Assembly: GCA_009746045.1 (NCBI GenBank)
Contig: RPFO01000156.1
Span: forward strand, 3,281,262-3,345,261
Source: Mesostigma viride
Lineage: Eukaryota; Streptophyta; Mesostigmatophyceae; Mesostigmatales; Mesostigmataceae
Length of the DNA stretch: 64,000 nucleotides
Reading direction: 5' to 3'
Below, piece after piece: positions 32,801-45,465 of the stretch. The notes below the pieces were generated by a model that made no database searches, had not been told where the DNA came from, and saw nothing but the letters and a program-made list of their open reading frames with translations. Position numbers and translations under genes: made by a program. Within the stretch, counting starts at the first letter, position 1. The number at the start of each line of letters is the position of its first letter.

Positions 32801-35800
32801 CCTCCTCCGGCTCCGTGTCCGTGCCACCCTCCTCCTGCCCCTGTGGATGCCCAGTGACAGCGTGGCACGTGCACATCCCACCAAACGTGGGCGCAGCATA
32901 TCAGCAAGACTTGGACGCATCAGAGTATGCCACCAGGTGGTTCAAGACATTGACGCATCAGAGCACGGTGGCAGGCGGTGTGCTCCAGGCGCAGCCTCCC
33001 AAGAAACATCCACCCGAAAAGGGCAGGTTTCTTTGGGGGTTTTCCTCGAAACCATCGCGTTCCGCCCCGAGAGATGTTTTCCCTCCCCGCCCGAGGGGAG
33101 AGAGACTCCAAGGGAAAGATTACTCCGGCTAGGCTTTCGCTGCAACACATACAGCACGGAAGCGCAACGCTAGTGCTGCTCATCCAACCGATCTCTCGCT
33201 TCTCTCTTGCTGTTCTGTGGCAGCCACTCTGGCAGGGCGTACCACTACAGGTCATCGCTCTGGCATGACACAGTCCCCACCTACCTAACAACCACCTAGT
33301 AACGATACGAGAATACGGGAACAGCACACTAACGATACCACAACTCCCCACCTACCCAGCAACCACCTGTTAAGATACGGGGACATAGTGACAGCTCCCC
33401 GGTGATATGATCTGGCATCCATTCCCTTGCACGTTACTAGCCTGTCCAACATCGACCAATGCTCACATCCACCCCCATCCCACCCCTCCAGCGCCGCCCA
33501 CCACCTCATCTCCCTCATCACCTCCCTCGGCCCCACGCATGTTCCTACCCACAGTCCTTCCCCTTCCAACGACCTCAGAAGTCCCCTCCTGCCCCTACTT
33601 TCCCCCCTTACGTGATACACCCCAGCCCCTTCTCCCCAACCCCTCTTCAAGGCCCCCCTCCTTCCCTGCCCCTCGTCCCCCATACCTCATACGTCGCAAC
33701 CTCCAGTCCCTCCTCCCCAGCCAGCATCTCAGGTTCCTCGGCCGACGGCTCGCCCACCGCCCCGCGCTCCTCCTCCTCCATCGCCTCCTCCCTCCCACCG
33801 CCCTCCGTCTCTTGCGCCGCCGGTGGTGCGCCAGCATAGCCTTCGGCTGCCTCGGTACCCCCCTCAGGCTCCGGACTGGCCACCGCACGGGCCGCAACGT
33901 CCATTGAATCCTCCGTGCCGCCGATCAGGGGGGTCCCTGGGGCCTCCTCGGCAGCCATCAGCTCAGCCTCCGCCCGCTGGCGCGACGACTCTTCTGGATA
34001 TGGGACAGACAGGAAAGGGAAAAAGGGAAGGAGAGGGAGGGAGGGAGGGAGGGGGGGGAGGGAAGAATAAAAGGCACAAAGAACGCAAGAACATGCAGCA
34101 GCAAGGCAACATGCGGGGCCATGAGAGGCACGTGGCAGTGATAAACCTTGACGAATGCAGCGATGTGCCTGAAAAACAGATCATTGGCATACAAGGGATT
34201 ATGCCCCATCAACACATAATAATAAATTACAATGCACACAGACAGAAGGAAACGCCCCGTGTACTCCCAGCCGCGCATGTGACCATTGGGGTCCCAAACA
34301 GGTGAGTCCCAACAGATGAGTCCAAACAGATTATTCGCAACAGATGAGTCCCAACAGATGAGTCCCAACAGATGAGTCCAAACAGATGAGTCCCAACATA
34401 TGAGTCCCAACAGATGAGTCCAAACAGATGAGTCCCAACAGATGAGTCCCAACAGATGAGTCCAAACAGATGAGTCCCAACAGATGAGTCCAAGGCACAT
34501 TGCTGAGGTCATTGAACGAGTTCCTCGGTTGACGCCAGGTGGCACCGTTGAATGGTGCAGCGTGGACGTGAACGCTCTGCGAACCTGAACTACTTTTCCC
34601 AAGGCAATCCAGGAAAAAGAAAGGGTAGAGGGAGGCCGTGTGCCGCTCCAACAAACTCCTTATTCTTGCCAGCATCTGGGCAGCCTATTCATCTGGATAG
34701 CTTACACATCTGGGTAACTTATACATTTCGGTAGTTATACATCTAGGTAGTTATACATCTGGGTAGTTATACATCTGGGTAGTTATACATCTGGGTAGTT
34801 ATACATCTAGGCAGTTATACATCTGGGTAGTTATACATCTGGGAAGTTATACATCTAGGCAGTTATACATCTGGGTAGTTATACATCTGGGTAGTTATAC
34901 ATCTGGGTAGTCATACATCTAGGTAATTATACATCTGGGTAGTTATGATACCACCAACGGGACGCGGGTTCCAAATAGCTTCCTCTGGTATAATAACTAC
35001 CTGAGATATCCTATGGTCTATGTTCACCTGGTATAACCATATATTCACAGATATTCCTGTGGAATAACTTCATAAATATGAAATAGAGATGACAGTAAAA
35101 TAGTCGCAGCCACGCAGGTGGGACCCACCGTCATCCTCCGCACCCGTGACGCGCGACCGCTTGACAGGTGGCGCCTCACCCCCTGCCGGCTCCCCCTCTG
35201 CGCTCCTCTTTGTGCCCTCCTCCCCCTCCTGCGCATCTGTGGGCGCCTGCGCACCCATGACGGGTGCGGGGGCCAGCGACAGGGGGCGTAGCTGCTGGCG
35301 ACCAGACAGTTGCGGGTGACAGTTTCCACGTGTGGGCACATACAGCAGCAAATGGTCAGGCCATAAAACTGACGTAACCTCTCTCATCCCCATCTCTCCT
35401 AAATCAACAACTGGTCAGTATCCCACACCAGGCGCGCTGTGCTCAAGGCAGGCCAGGGGGGCACCCTTGCCACCCTGGCTGACAAGACCTGTGCTGAGGG
35501 GCATGCCAGACCAGGGAACTTTCGCCAACAGACCTAACTGTTCAGGGTTTAGGGTGTTTTCACCACCTGACAATCAGCGGAAGCTATTCTAGTAAATGGA
35601 CATGAGTGTCTTCACGCGTTGATGGTCCCCCCATGACTCTACTGAGTACACGTGTCAATAGACGATACCAGTGCCGCATAAAGACTATCCCAGTCCATAC
35701 GCGTATAGTAACTCGTACACATAACCCAAACATGCTACTCTATTCATATACTGACTCAATACACCCTACCTGCACCCGCACATGAACCGTGCCTGCAGCC

Positions 35801-38800
35801 ACATAGGCCCTGCACCCGCACCCACTCATCATCCACCGCACCGTCCACACAAGCCACCGTACCTGCATGCCGCTGGCGTCCGCCCCCCCGCTGGCCTGCA
35901 CGCACGCAAGCTCTGTGCGGTATGAGGTGGACAAGATCGCCCCCGCGCTCTCCCCCTCGCCCATCTTGGCTGTCACGAGTTGCGGCAACACTGGCGCGCC
36001 CTCCTCACTGCCAGCTGTCACGCCCGTGTCCGGCCGAGCTCGCTTGGCGCTGGGTGGGCCCGCGGCGGCCTCCCCTGTTGCTTCTATCTTAACAGGGGCC
36101 GCACCGCCAGCCATACCGCTGGCCATTCCCCCCACAGAAGCAGGACCGGCAGCGGCAGCTAAAGGACGAGCCGCTGCGGGGGTGGGGCCTGCTGTCGCAG
36201 CAGCAGCCCCCCCCCTGGATATGGCCAGCAGGTTACGTACTGGGCCTGCTTTTGCGGGCTGAACGGGGGCTGACGCGGCACCGGCAGCACCCGGGCCGGG
36301 CGCAGGGGTGGCAGCGGCCGCGGCTCCGGGGGTGGGGGTGGCCCGCTGGCCCGCCCCCACCACCTTCATCTGACGTCCGAATGGGCGGCTTTGCTCCTGG
36401 GGGTGGGGCAGAGTGAGAAGTTGGGGTAGGAAACAGAAACAAGAGATGTTGTTTATGGGTCATTAGTACTCGGTGATAGGATCCGCCTTTGGTCCAAGGA
36501 CCGCTGCCAAAGGACAGTTGCCAAAGGACGGAAACAGAGTGTCGGGATGCCTAGTATACCCAGAGGCAAGCCGTGTATGAACAAGCCGTGCATGAAGGTT
36601 GGCCATGGGGGCAAGTGGCCTTGAGGGTCAGCCGTGCCGGTTAAAGGAACAGCAGACCGCGCAGCTGGCGTGACATTCATTCACTCATTCCCGCGAGTCG
36701 GCACTTGCCCGGCCAGCACACACCAATTCCCCCCCCCAACCCCCCCTCCTCAACTCCCCCCCCCACAGATGCAGGCGGCACCGCACATGCAAGGTAACCA
36801 TTACCAAAATCATACAACATATGCTTCCGCATTTATAGCGCACACACGGTAGTACCGCTTGCAGCAACCTATTGGGAAAAGGACTGAAAACATTACCGAG
36901 GTCATGTAACATATACCGCTTTCATAGCACAAACTGACATCTTGGTAGTACCCAGCCAGAACAAAAGATGGACAGAGAACACCCAGGCCTAGGTAAGTAC
37001 GCTTGTACAGAATGCAGCCACCAGCCGCCTGCATCACACGTCTGCTATCTAATTGCCCCTATTAAAACCTGGCGCTGCATCTGCTCTCTGTTGCCCTATT
37101 TTTAGCCCTACTCCCACCTGGTGCTGCATCTGCTCCCGGAGCCGCATGATCTCTTCCTCCTTGGCCCTCGCGGCGGCCGCAAGCTTGTCCGCGGGTGTCA
37201 TGGGCGCGCCTGCGATGCGATGACAGGTGACGCGTGGCACATACATCGCACACAAGGGGGACACACAAGCGACCGGTTAATATACGCAACACAAACGTCA
37301 AGCCCGCTTGTTACTGTACGAAACACTCTACGCAACACAAACATCAAGCCCGCTTGTTACTGTCCAAACACTCTACGCAACACAAACATCAAGCCCGCTT
37401 GTTACTGTCCAAACACTCTACGCAACACAAACGTCAAGCCCGCTTGTTACTGTACGAAATACTCTACCAAACACAAACATCAAGCCCGCTTGTTACGGTA
37501 CGAAATACTCTACCAAACACAAACATCAAGCCCGCTTGTTACTGTACGAAACACTCTACCAAACACAAACATCAAGCCCGCTTGTTACGGTACGAAATAC
37601 TCTACGTCAAGCCCGCTTGTTACTGTACGAAACACTCTACGCAACACAAACATCAAGCCCGCTTGTTACTGTACGAAACACTCTACCAAACACAAACATC
37701 AAGCCCGCTTGTTACTGTACGAAACACTCTACGCAACACAAACATCAAGCCCGCTTGTTACTGTACGAAATACTCTACCAAACACAAACATCAAGCCCGC
37801 TTGTTACTGTACGAAACACTCTACGCAACACAAACATCAAGCCCGCTTGTTACTGTGCGAAATACTCTACCAAACACAAACATCAAGCCCGCTTGTTACG
37901 GTACGAAATACTCTACCAAACACAAACATCAAGCCCGCTTGTTACTGTAAGAAACACTCTACCAAACACAAACATCAAGCCCGCTTGTTACTGTACGAAA
38001 TACTCTACGCAAAACAACCATCAAGCCCGGTTGTTCATATATGTATATATATGTATCCTACACCGAGCGCAAACACGGCAGCCAGCTGCTACGCAACAGG
38101 CTGGCACATATAAACACGCGAGCACGGTAAGTCAGTAGCTATGCAAAGCAAAAACATGGGGGATTGTGACACGATGCACCATATTGTCATCCAAATTAGC
38201 ACACACATCAAACTTTCAACGAGCATGTGGACGCTAGGGAAAAAAAAACAAAAAAAAACGGTCGACCGATCCAGCGTACACCAAAGCTCTGCCAGCAATA
38301 CGTTCCCTCTCCCTGAGAGCGTCTCGATGCAAACTCCTCTACTCCCAGGATGTCAAAATTCGCAGGCACTTAAAATGTTTTGGTACACTCGCCCCCCCCC
38401 CCCCCCCCCCCCCCCTACCCTTACTTGAAACTAATACGGTGTATTCACGCAGCCACTATGCCCTCTCCATGGGACGATTAAAGTCTTAGGGTTTAGGGTT
38501 GGAACTGCCTGAGGAATCCCCGATCGACCGATCGAGAGGCTGCGCTGACATGATACGTCATTTAGCAGCTCGGGAAAATACTGGACTAGTTAGTAGCGAA
38601 CTTTTTAATGAGGGCGTACTTACTCAAGAAAATGTCACTTAGCTAGCACAGTTTTCATCGCACATCTTCTGCATAGCTCTCATAGCCCCCGGCGCTATTC
38701 GTGACACAAACGGAGAAAGCAGAGGAAAGGAATTCGTCAAGCTCGAGCCCTTCATTACATGAATCCTTCACTACATGTGTTTCGATGCCATGATATTTTG

Positions 38801-41800
38801 TGCGTGATACTCGAAGCAATCCACAACCAGGTGACCTTAGCGATCGACAACCAGGCGAGCAGTGAGCACTCACCAGCACCAGCGGCGCCGGAGATAGGCT
38901 TGACCACCCTGCGAAGCCCGGACCCCAGGGACGGCGCGGTGCTGGTCGCGGGGGGCGCTACTGCCTCCGTCTCTGTTGCGCCAGGCCCCTTGCTGGGAGG
39001 TGGGGGCGTGGGCGCTGAGGTGGCAGCGGCTGGTGGCTCCATTGGTTGGCCTGCAATGGGCGAAGGCGGCACAAATAAATTTCATGATTAGTATAAGCAA
39101 ATGGTACTGTTAACTAAAAGGAACGTACAACACGAAATCGCACACAAGCAGGCAGAGAACCCTACAGGATCAAGCCTGTGTCCAATGTATAAAGAGCATC
39201 GTAAATAAAATAATTCAGATAATCCATCCAATCATGAAAAGGACCACCGCGATAAAACGGGAAAACGCAAAGGCTAGGAAATGAGGGGTGGCTAACAATT
39301 CAAAAAGGTAGGGACGCTAACACTGGAACCACAGTTGGATTACACTTGAATCACATTTGGCTAACACTGATAATGGCTGGATGAGTGTCTGAGAGGACCG
39401 AGTCCGGTGGCGATGCACCAAACTCTTTGCACTTGTGGCACGTGACTCCTTGCCATAAGATGGCACGCGGCTCCTTGCCATAAGATGGCACGTGACTCCT
39501 TGCCATAAGATGGCACGCGGCTCCTTGCCATAAGATGGCACGCGGCTCCTTGCCATAAGATGGCACGCGGCTCCTTGCCATAAGATGGCACGCGGCTCCT
39601 TGCCATAAGATGGCACGCGGCTCCTTGCCATAAGATGGCACGCGGCTCCTTGCCATAAGATGGCACGCAGCTCCTTGCCATAAGATGGCACGCGGCTCCT
39701 TGCCATAAGATGGCACGTGCGTCCTTGCCATAAGATGGCACGCGGCTCCTTGCCATAAGATGGCACGTGCGTCCTTGCCATAAGATGGCACGCGGCTCCT
39801 TGCCGTAAGATGGCACGCGGCTCCTTGCCATAAGATGGCACGTGCGTCCTTGCCATAAGATGGCACGCGGCTCCTTGCCATAAGATGGCACGCGGCTCCT
39901 TGCCATAAGATGGCACGCGGCTCCTTGCCATAAGATGGCACGTGCGTCCTGGCAATAGACGAGCGGCGAAGGATGGCTGACCTAAGCACCGTGGGCATGA
40001 GCAGGTGAATGGCAGGTGAATGCTGTGTACAGGCACGGCATGCAGAGAGCTGTACATGTCCATACAACCCAGCCACAGAGACCCTTAGGAGGCACACCTA
40101 CAGAGGAGCACACCGACAGAGTAACACTTTATCACATACCTAGGGTGTACAGTATGACTTACAGAGAAGCACCCTATTGACTTACAGAGAGGCACCCTAT
40201 GACTGATAGAGAAGCACCCTAGTGCCTACTGGACAAGCACGCAGCACCCACCTTCCCCTCCTGCCTCAGCATCCGCGAGCGCAGGCGATGAAGGGGTCGC
40301 AGCCACCGCCGCGGCAGCGCCAGCCTCCCCGCGCGACGCTGGCCTGGCAGGGGCCCCTGCCGCCGGTGCGTTGGCAGCAGCCAATGGGACGACCGGGGGA
40401 GCTGCTGGAGCTGCTGCCGCTGCTGCCGTGGCCGCGGCGGCGGCGGCTGCTGCCGTCACCGTGGCGACATCCACCCCCTTTTGTGGTGGCACAGGTGGCG
40501 GCGCGGCAGCCGCTGGAGGCTTGCTCATCATTGCTGCCAGCCGCCCCTTGGCTTCGGCTGCGGCAAGGGGGGGAAAGTACCAGGGGGTGTGCCGCAAGCA
40601 GGCATTGCATTGAACGAAGCGATTGATGAGGGCAAGGGGGGTCAATGGTGTGGTGGGGTTTTGTACTTGGGAGTATGACACGCTGCAGATGCAAGCTCAT
40701 CTGGGTATACTGCAGGCCCCTGCGCTCAGTAGGGGCGCAAATTGTGGCCGTAAGCATGTGCCGGGAATCAGCCCCGAGGAGGTTCCCAAGAACAGCATAG
40801 CATTCATGGCACTAGGCAGGAGGAACAAGGGTGGCGGATGAACGCAGGTGTAGTACCAACAACAGCATGGTAGCACTAGGCAGGAGGAACAAGGGTGGCG
40901 GATGAACAGGTTTATTACCATGATAGGCGGATATGGGCCCTTACTGCTGCGATTAGGAGATCAAGAATATGGGTCGAGTACCTAATGCCCTCTCTCATGA
41001 CTGCTGCGATTAGGAGATCAAGAATATGGGTCGAGTACCTAATGCCCTCTCCCATGACTGCTACGATTAGGAGATCAAGAATATGGGTTGAGTACCTAAT
41101 GCCCTCTCTCATGACTGCTGCGATTAGGAGATCAAGAATATGGGTTGAGTACCTAATGCCCTCTCTCATGACTGCTGCGATTAGGAGATCAAGAATATGG
41201 GTTGAGTACCTAATGCCCTCTCTCATGGAGCAGCTTGACATTCTAGGGGCCGTCGAAATGGGCATCAACGAACCACCCACCGACCCACCCAAGGGCACCG
41301 TTGCTGTAAACACCGGGAAAGGATTATGTGGAAGTGAGAACAACCCGAATGAGCTAGTATAAGTTCATGCTGGTTTCGCCCCTTCCTCATTTTCTCTTGC
41401 CACGTCGTGCATTTACTTCCAGAAGCCGCCCCCCCTCTGTCACTGCTTCCCTCCCTGCCCCCTTAGTCCTTCTCCTCCCCCCCCCTCACCTGCCCACGCC
41501 TCGCGCGCGTCACACGAGTGGCACCTTACCGCCACACGTCCAAGCTCACGCACGCAATTCCCACTCTCCTTCTCGCCCGCAATCCCTTTCCTCGCCTCCT
41601 TCCCCCCCCCCCCCTCTTCCCTTTCCTCGCCTCCTCCCCCCCCCCTAAAATCCCATTCCTTGCCTCCTCCCCCTCCCCCAAATCCCTTTCCTCGCCTCCT
41701 CCGCCCCCCAAATCCCTTTCCTCGCCTCTACACCCCCCCCCCCCCCCCCCCCAAATCCCATTCCTCGCCTACTCCCCGCCTCCGAATCCCCACCTTCGGC

Positions 41801-42172
41801 CGCCTGCGCCTCGCGGACACGCGTCGCAAGCTCCTCGTTCTCCTTGGCCAGGCCCTCCTTCTCCCCCTGCAGGCGGTTGCGCTCCTCCTGCACCTTGCGG
41901 AACAGGGTCATGGCCTTCTTCTTCAGCAGGCCCTCCTTCTTGCGCTCCTCCTCCACCCTCTCGCGCTCCTCCGTCACCTCCTTCTGGAGCTGCTCCAACT
42001 TGGCCTCCGCCTGGGCGGCCGCTGCCTCTGCCTCCAACTTTGCTTTGGCCACCGCGGCTTGCAGCGCCTGCCGGAGGGGGAACAACAGTGCAGAAAGGAC
42101 CAGTGGTTGGTCATGTCACTCATATGATGGGTGGTCATATGATGGTGCGGATAGATGGATAGATAGATAGAT

Positions 42173-42248
<76 letters not shown>

Positions 42249-45045
42249 GGATGGATGGATGGATGGATGGATGGATGGATGGATGGATGGATGGATGGAT
42301 GGATGGATGGATGGATGGATGGATGGATGGATGGATGGATGGATGGATGGATGGATGGATGGATGGATGGATGGATGGATGGATGGATGGATGGATGGAT
42401 GGATGGATGGATGGATGGATGGATGGATGGATGGATGGATGGATGGATGGATGGATGGATGGATGGATGGATGGATGGATGGATGGATGGATGGATGGAT
42501 GGATGGATGGATGGATGGATGGATGGATGGATGGATGGATGGATGGATGGATGGATGGATGGATGGATGGATGGATGGATGGATGGATGGATGGATGGAT
42601 GGATGGATGGATGGATGGATGGATGGATGGATGGATGGATGGATGGATGGATGGATGGATGGATGGATGGATGGATGGATGGATGGATGGATGGATGGAT
42701 GGATGGATGGATGGATGGATGGATGGATGGATGGATGGATGGATGGATGGATGGATGGATGGATGGATGGATGGATGGATGGATGGATGGATGGATGGAT
42801 GGATGGATGGATGGATGGATGGATGGATGGATGGATGGATGGATGGATGGATGGATGGATGGATGGATGGATGGATGGATGGATGGATGGATGGATGGAT
42901 GGATGGATGGATGGATGGATGGATGGATGGATGGATGGATGGATGGATGGATGGATGGATGGATGGATGGATGGATGGATGGATGGATGGATGGATGGAT
43001 GGATGGATGGATGGATGGATGGATGGATGGATGGATGGATGGATGGATGGATGGATGGATGGATGGATGGATGGATGGATGGATGGATGGATGGATGGAT
43101 GGATGGATGGATGGATGGATGGATGGATGGATGGATGGATGGATGGATGGATGGATGGATGGATGGATGGATGGATGGATGGATGGATGGATGGATGGAT
43201 GGATGGATGGATGGATGGATGGATGGATGGATGGATGGATGGATGGATGGATGGATGGATGGATGGATGGATGGATGGATGGATGGATGGATGGATGGAT
43301 GGATGGATGGATGGATGGATGGATGGATGGATGGATGGATGGATGGATGGATGGATGGATGGATAGATAGATAGATAGATAGTGAGTGAGAGAGAGGGAG
43401 AGAGAGAGAGAGAGCGTGAGTGAGTGAGTGAGTGAGTGAGTGAGTGAGTGAGTGAGTGAGTGAGTGAGTGAGTGAGTGAGTGAGTGAGTGAGTGAGTGAG
43501 TGAGTGAGTGAGTGAGTGAGTGAGTGAGTGAGTGAGTGAGTGAGTGAGTGAGTGAGTGAGTGAGTGAGTGAGTGAGTGAGTGAGTGAGTGAGTGAGTGAG
43601 TGAGTGAGTCAGCGAGTGACTGAGTGACTGCGTGTGTGTGTCTGTGGATAAGGGGTGGGTACGCAATGGGTGGGCGGCACAAAATGGCGGAGGGTGGCTG
43701 TACAGTGGGTGGGTAAACGGTGATGAGGTCGAGGGTGGGTGTAGGAAATAGTGGTTACATCAGGGCGAAGAAGGCCAAATATGGGCACCAGCATATGTAT
43801 ATGACCAGCGAATATCCACACATTCCTTGGATCTCAAAGCACAAAGGCTCTCCCCGATGTGCCACGGACGACAAAGGCAGAGGGGTGGAGGACACACTGG
43901 CAACCCCCACGCCCGCATCATCCTCTACCCAACCATCACACGCCCACCCAGCCTCCCTACTCACCTGCTGCGTGGCGGCCCCCCCGCGCCCCTCATTCCT
44001 CAGCTTGGCCACCTGCGCGCGCAGCACCACCAGCGACTCCTCCTTGAGGTCCACCTTGGAGCGCGCCTCCTCCAGCTCGCGCTGCGCCTTGTCCAGGGAC
44101 ACCCTGGCCGCCTCCAGCTCCTTCTTCAGCGAGCCCAGGGACGCCTGGGCCAGCTTGAGCTCCTCCTTGGTGCGCGCCAGCTCCTCTTGGACCTGACAGG
44201 TGGCGGCCGATAGAGGAATGATGTGGTTGAAAGCCAGACACAAGGAACTTGTAGTAAGAAGAAGATCAATATCAAGTATTCCTACGAACAGCTGCCATCG
44301 CAATTGCAACCAGCCCTTTGTAAACCGGGCAAAAAGCCCAAAGGGCATGCGCTGGCGATGAATGAAAAAGGCGGTTGCCGTCAGCATCCTGCTGTGGATT
44401 CGCCAAGCTGCATGCACAAGTTGCTGGATGGCCTGCAAACAGGAATGCGCTTATCATTAAATGCCTGTGTTGGGTTACAATCAACGTGTGCTTCATCCCC
44501 TGGCAAAGGCAACGACAAACAGGAGCCCCTGACAAAGGCCATAGGCAATCCTTACAATCTATGAGACAACCAGTATTAGTCTATTTACTCCATTCACTAA
44601 CCCCCCACATAACACCTTTTCCCCGTGGAAGACATCTGACCATCGCAGAGCCTTGCAGACATCTTCAAATAACGCATCGCATTGCACTCCTCCACATGGA
44701 CCGCATCGTAGCTATGGGCTCATGGTCAACAACCACCGCCCATAGTATATTTTGAGTAGCGTGAGAAGATCACACGGACATTCATCTATGAATGCAGCAC
44801 CGCCTTGCACTCCTCCAGGCTGACTGCCTTGTACCTAGGAGCCTATTATCAACAATCCTCCGATGGTAAATTTTATAGTAGCAGGAGAAGATGTCACAGA
44901 CATTCCTGTATAAATAACGCACCGCCTTGAACTCCTCCAGGTTGACCGCCTCGTACTTGCTGGTGAGCTGCTCCGCGCGCTTCTGCCACCTGTCACGCTC
45001 CCCTTTGAGCATCTCGCGGTCCAAGGCCTCTGCCTCCGCCGCCGC
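29826..45045 (-). CDS. TPR/NUA-like nuclear pore basket protein, C-terminal part
   Basis: Thirteen exons read on the minus strand: 45045-44923, 44192-43965, 42067-41794, 40557-40252, 39050-38874, 37209-37118, 36396-35863, 35294-35129, 33993-33686, 32840-32780, 32237-31723, 30742-30442, 29938-29826. All introns are GT-AG, every phase matches its neighbour, and the total is 3198 nt (1065 residues plus TAA). Exon 1 holds [20 protein letters not shown], resembling the conserved RWkxRxxxLxxKYexvD motif of TPR/Mlp proteins. Exons 2-3 are long coiled coil including [15 protein letters not shown]. Later exons are Ala/Pro-rich with basic patches (VKRSR, AKRARPD); exon 11 is very acidic; the tail has [12 protein letters not shown] and RGG repeats. 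TPR/NUA lines the nuclear basket in mRNA export and spindle-checkpoint roles. The acidic/RGG tail fits, but another large coiled-coil protein is possible. The 5' part lies beyond the satellite or is missing. Confidence 0.65.
30964..31097. repeat. 11-bp minisatellite GGGTCAAGCGT (intronic)
   Basis: About a dozen imperfect tandem units, with a short break (AATCGACTTTCAT). It lies in the intron between exons 30742-30442 and 32237-31723. Confidence 0.8.
31424..31642. repeat. 31-bp minisatellite (intronic)
   Basis: About seven units with core AAAGTTTGGTTATATA-GACAACTGTCAT, degenerating at the right end. It shares an intron with the 11-bp repeat. Confidence 0.85.
32452..32545. repeat. 15/30-bp minisatellite (intronic)
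   Basis: Alternating TACCATGATACCTATGCTG and TACTATGATGCCTATGCTG units. It lies between exons 32840-32780 and 32237-31723. Confidence 0.75.
34302..34492. repeat. 14-bp minisatellite AACAGATGAGTCCC (intronic)
   Basis: About 13 units alternating CCCAACAG and CCAAACAG joints. It lies in the intron between exons 35294-35129 and 33993-33686. Confidence 0.85.
34688..34946. repeat. 16-bp minisatellite TTATACATCTGGGTAG (intronic)
   Basis: About 16 units, some with CTAGGTAG or CTAGGCAG variants. It is in the same intron as the 14-bp array but unrelated to it. Confidence 0.85.
37280..38035. repeat. 46-bp minisatellite (intronic)
   Basis: About 16 units with core CATCAAGCCCGCTTGTTACT. Two alternating junction types occur (TACGCAAC and TACCAAAC), and one unit is shortened near 37605. 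All three plus frames are open because 46 is not a multiple of three and the unit lacks stops; these frames are not genes. Confidence 0.9.
39436..39952. repeat. 25-bp minisatellite (intronic)
   Basis: About 20 units of GGCACGCGGCTCCTTGCCATAAGAT with interspersed GGCACGTGCGTCC variants. It lies in the intron between exons 40557-40252 and 39050-38874. Confidence 0.9.
40137..40220. repeat. About 23-bp short tandem repeat (intronic)
   Basis: Three units around ACTTACAGAGAAGCACCCTAT. It is in the same intron as the 25-bp array. Confidence 0.6.
40943..41226. repeat. 57-bp tandem repeat, five units (intronic)
   Basis: Unit core GATTAGGAGATCAAGAATAT, followed by GAGTACCTAATGCCCTCT. Because 57 is a multiple of three, an open frame results on each strand; these are by-products. 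Confidence 0.85.
41590..41765. repeat. Pyrimidine-rich tandem repeat (intronic)
   Basis: AATCCCTTTCCTCGCCTCCT units separated by C runs of up to about 18 bases. It is just downstream (minus sense) of the donor at 41793. Confidence 0.75.
42149..43381. repeat. Compound tetranucleotide microsatellite (GATA/GGAT)
   Basis: (GATA)n at about 42149-42246, then (GGAT)n at about 42247-43365 (about 280 units, almost perfect), then a short (GATA)n. It lies in the intron between exons 44192-43965 and 42067-41794. The long MDGW and SIHP open frames here are pure repeat translations. Confidence 0.95.
43382..43625. repeat. GAGA tract and (TGAG)n microsatellite
   Basis: A purine tract (43382-43417) and about 48 TGAG units (43418-43612), directly following the GGAT array. 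Confidence 0.9.
44655..44963 (-). repeat. About 122-bp tandem triplication of an exon tail and its intron start
   Basis: Three diverged units place an exon-end-like segment at about 44932-44960, 44810-44840 and 44686-44715. On the minus strand they read [11 protein letters not shown] (the real exon end), [11 protein letters not shown] and [11 protein letters not shown]. The two downstream copies lie in the intron and look like decaying partial exon duplications. Confidence 0.65.
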
Positions 45046-45102
45046 CTGCAGGGTGCCAGGGACCACCCAGGGACAAACGAGCCGATGGCGCTGTCAGCAG
45101 AT

Positions 45103-45199
45103 GACGAGCTGCTATATACTACATATGACGAGCTGCTCTATACTACATACGACAAGCTGGTATATACTACATATGACGAGCTGCTATATACTTCATACT
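45103..45199. repeat. 24-bp tandem repeat
   Basis: Four units of GACGAGCTGCTATATACTACATAT with small changes. It lies just upstream (minus sense) of the first visible TPR-like exon. Confidence 0.8.
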
Positions 45200-45349
45200 T
45201 CACACTCTATATATCCATGAGACAACCAGCGCAGGCCAGAAATCTGGCCAGTCCGGACCATGGTAGCTCGAGCCTGCCGATATCTTATCCGCGTTTTCGA
45301 GTCGTTCGTGATGATGGATATGTATGGAGATGGACATGTGTACACACTA

Positions 45350-45465
45350 TAAATGTACTCCTTCATATACAGTATTCTATATATGTACTATACATGTACT
45401 CCTTCGTATACAGTATTCTATATATGTACTACATATGTACTCCTTCATATATAGTATTTTCACTT
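45350..45465. repeat. 41-bp AT-rich tandem repeat
   Basis: Three units around ATGTACTCCTTC, TATACAGTATTC and TATATATGTACT. Confidence 0.75.

Noticed and set aside
37121-38138. Three overlapping frames of 240-330 codons over the 46-bp repeat
   Set aside because: A 46-bp stop-free unit cycles through all frames; the sequence is intronic in the TPR-like model.
38483-38503. Telomere-like TTAGGGTTTAGGGTT
   Set aside because: Only about two units; too short for an interstitial telomere claim.
39317-40097. Minus-strand frames with [21 protein letters not shown] repeats
   Set aside because: The 25-bp repeat read in three frames; no non-repeat coding support.
37280-41226. CRISPR-like arrays
   Set aside because: The repeats are contiguous tandem units without unique spacers and lie in a eukaryotic intron context.
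42116-43682. Open frames of up to 516 codons reading MDGW, SIHP and THSL repeats
   Set aside because: Translations of tetranucleotide microsatellites in several frames on both strands at once; low-complexity artefact inside an intron.
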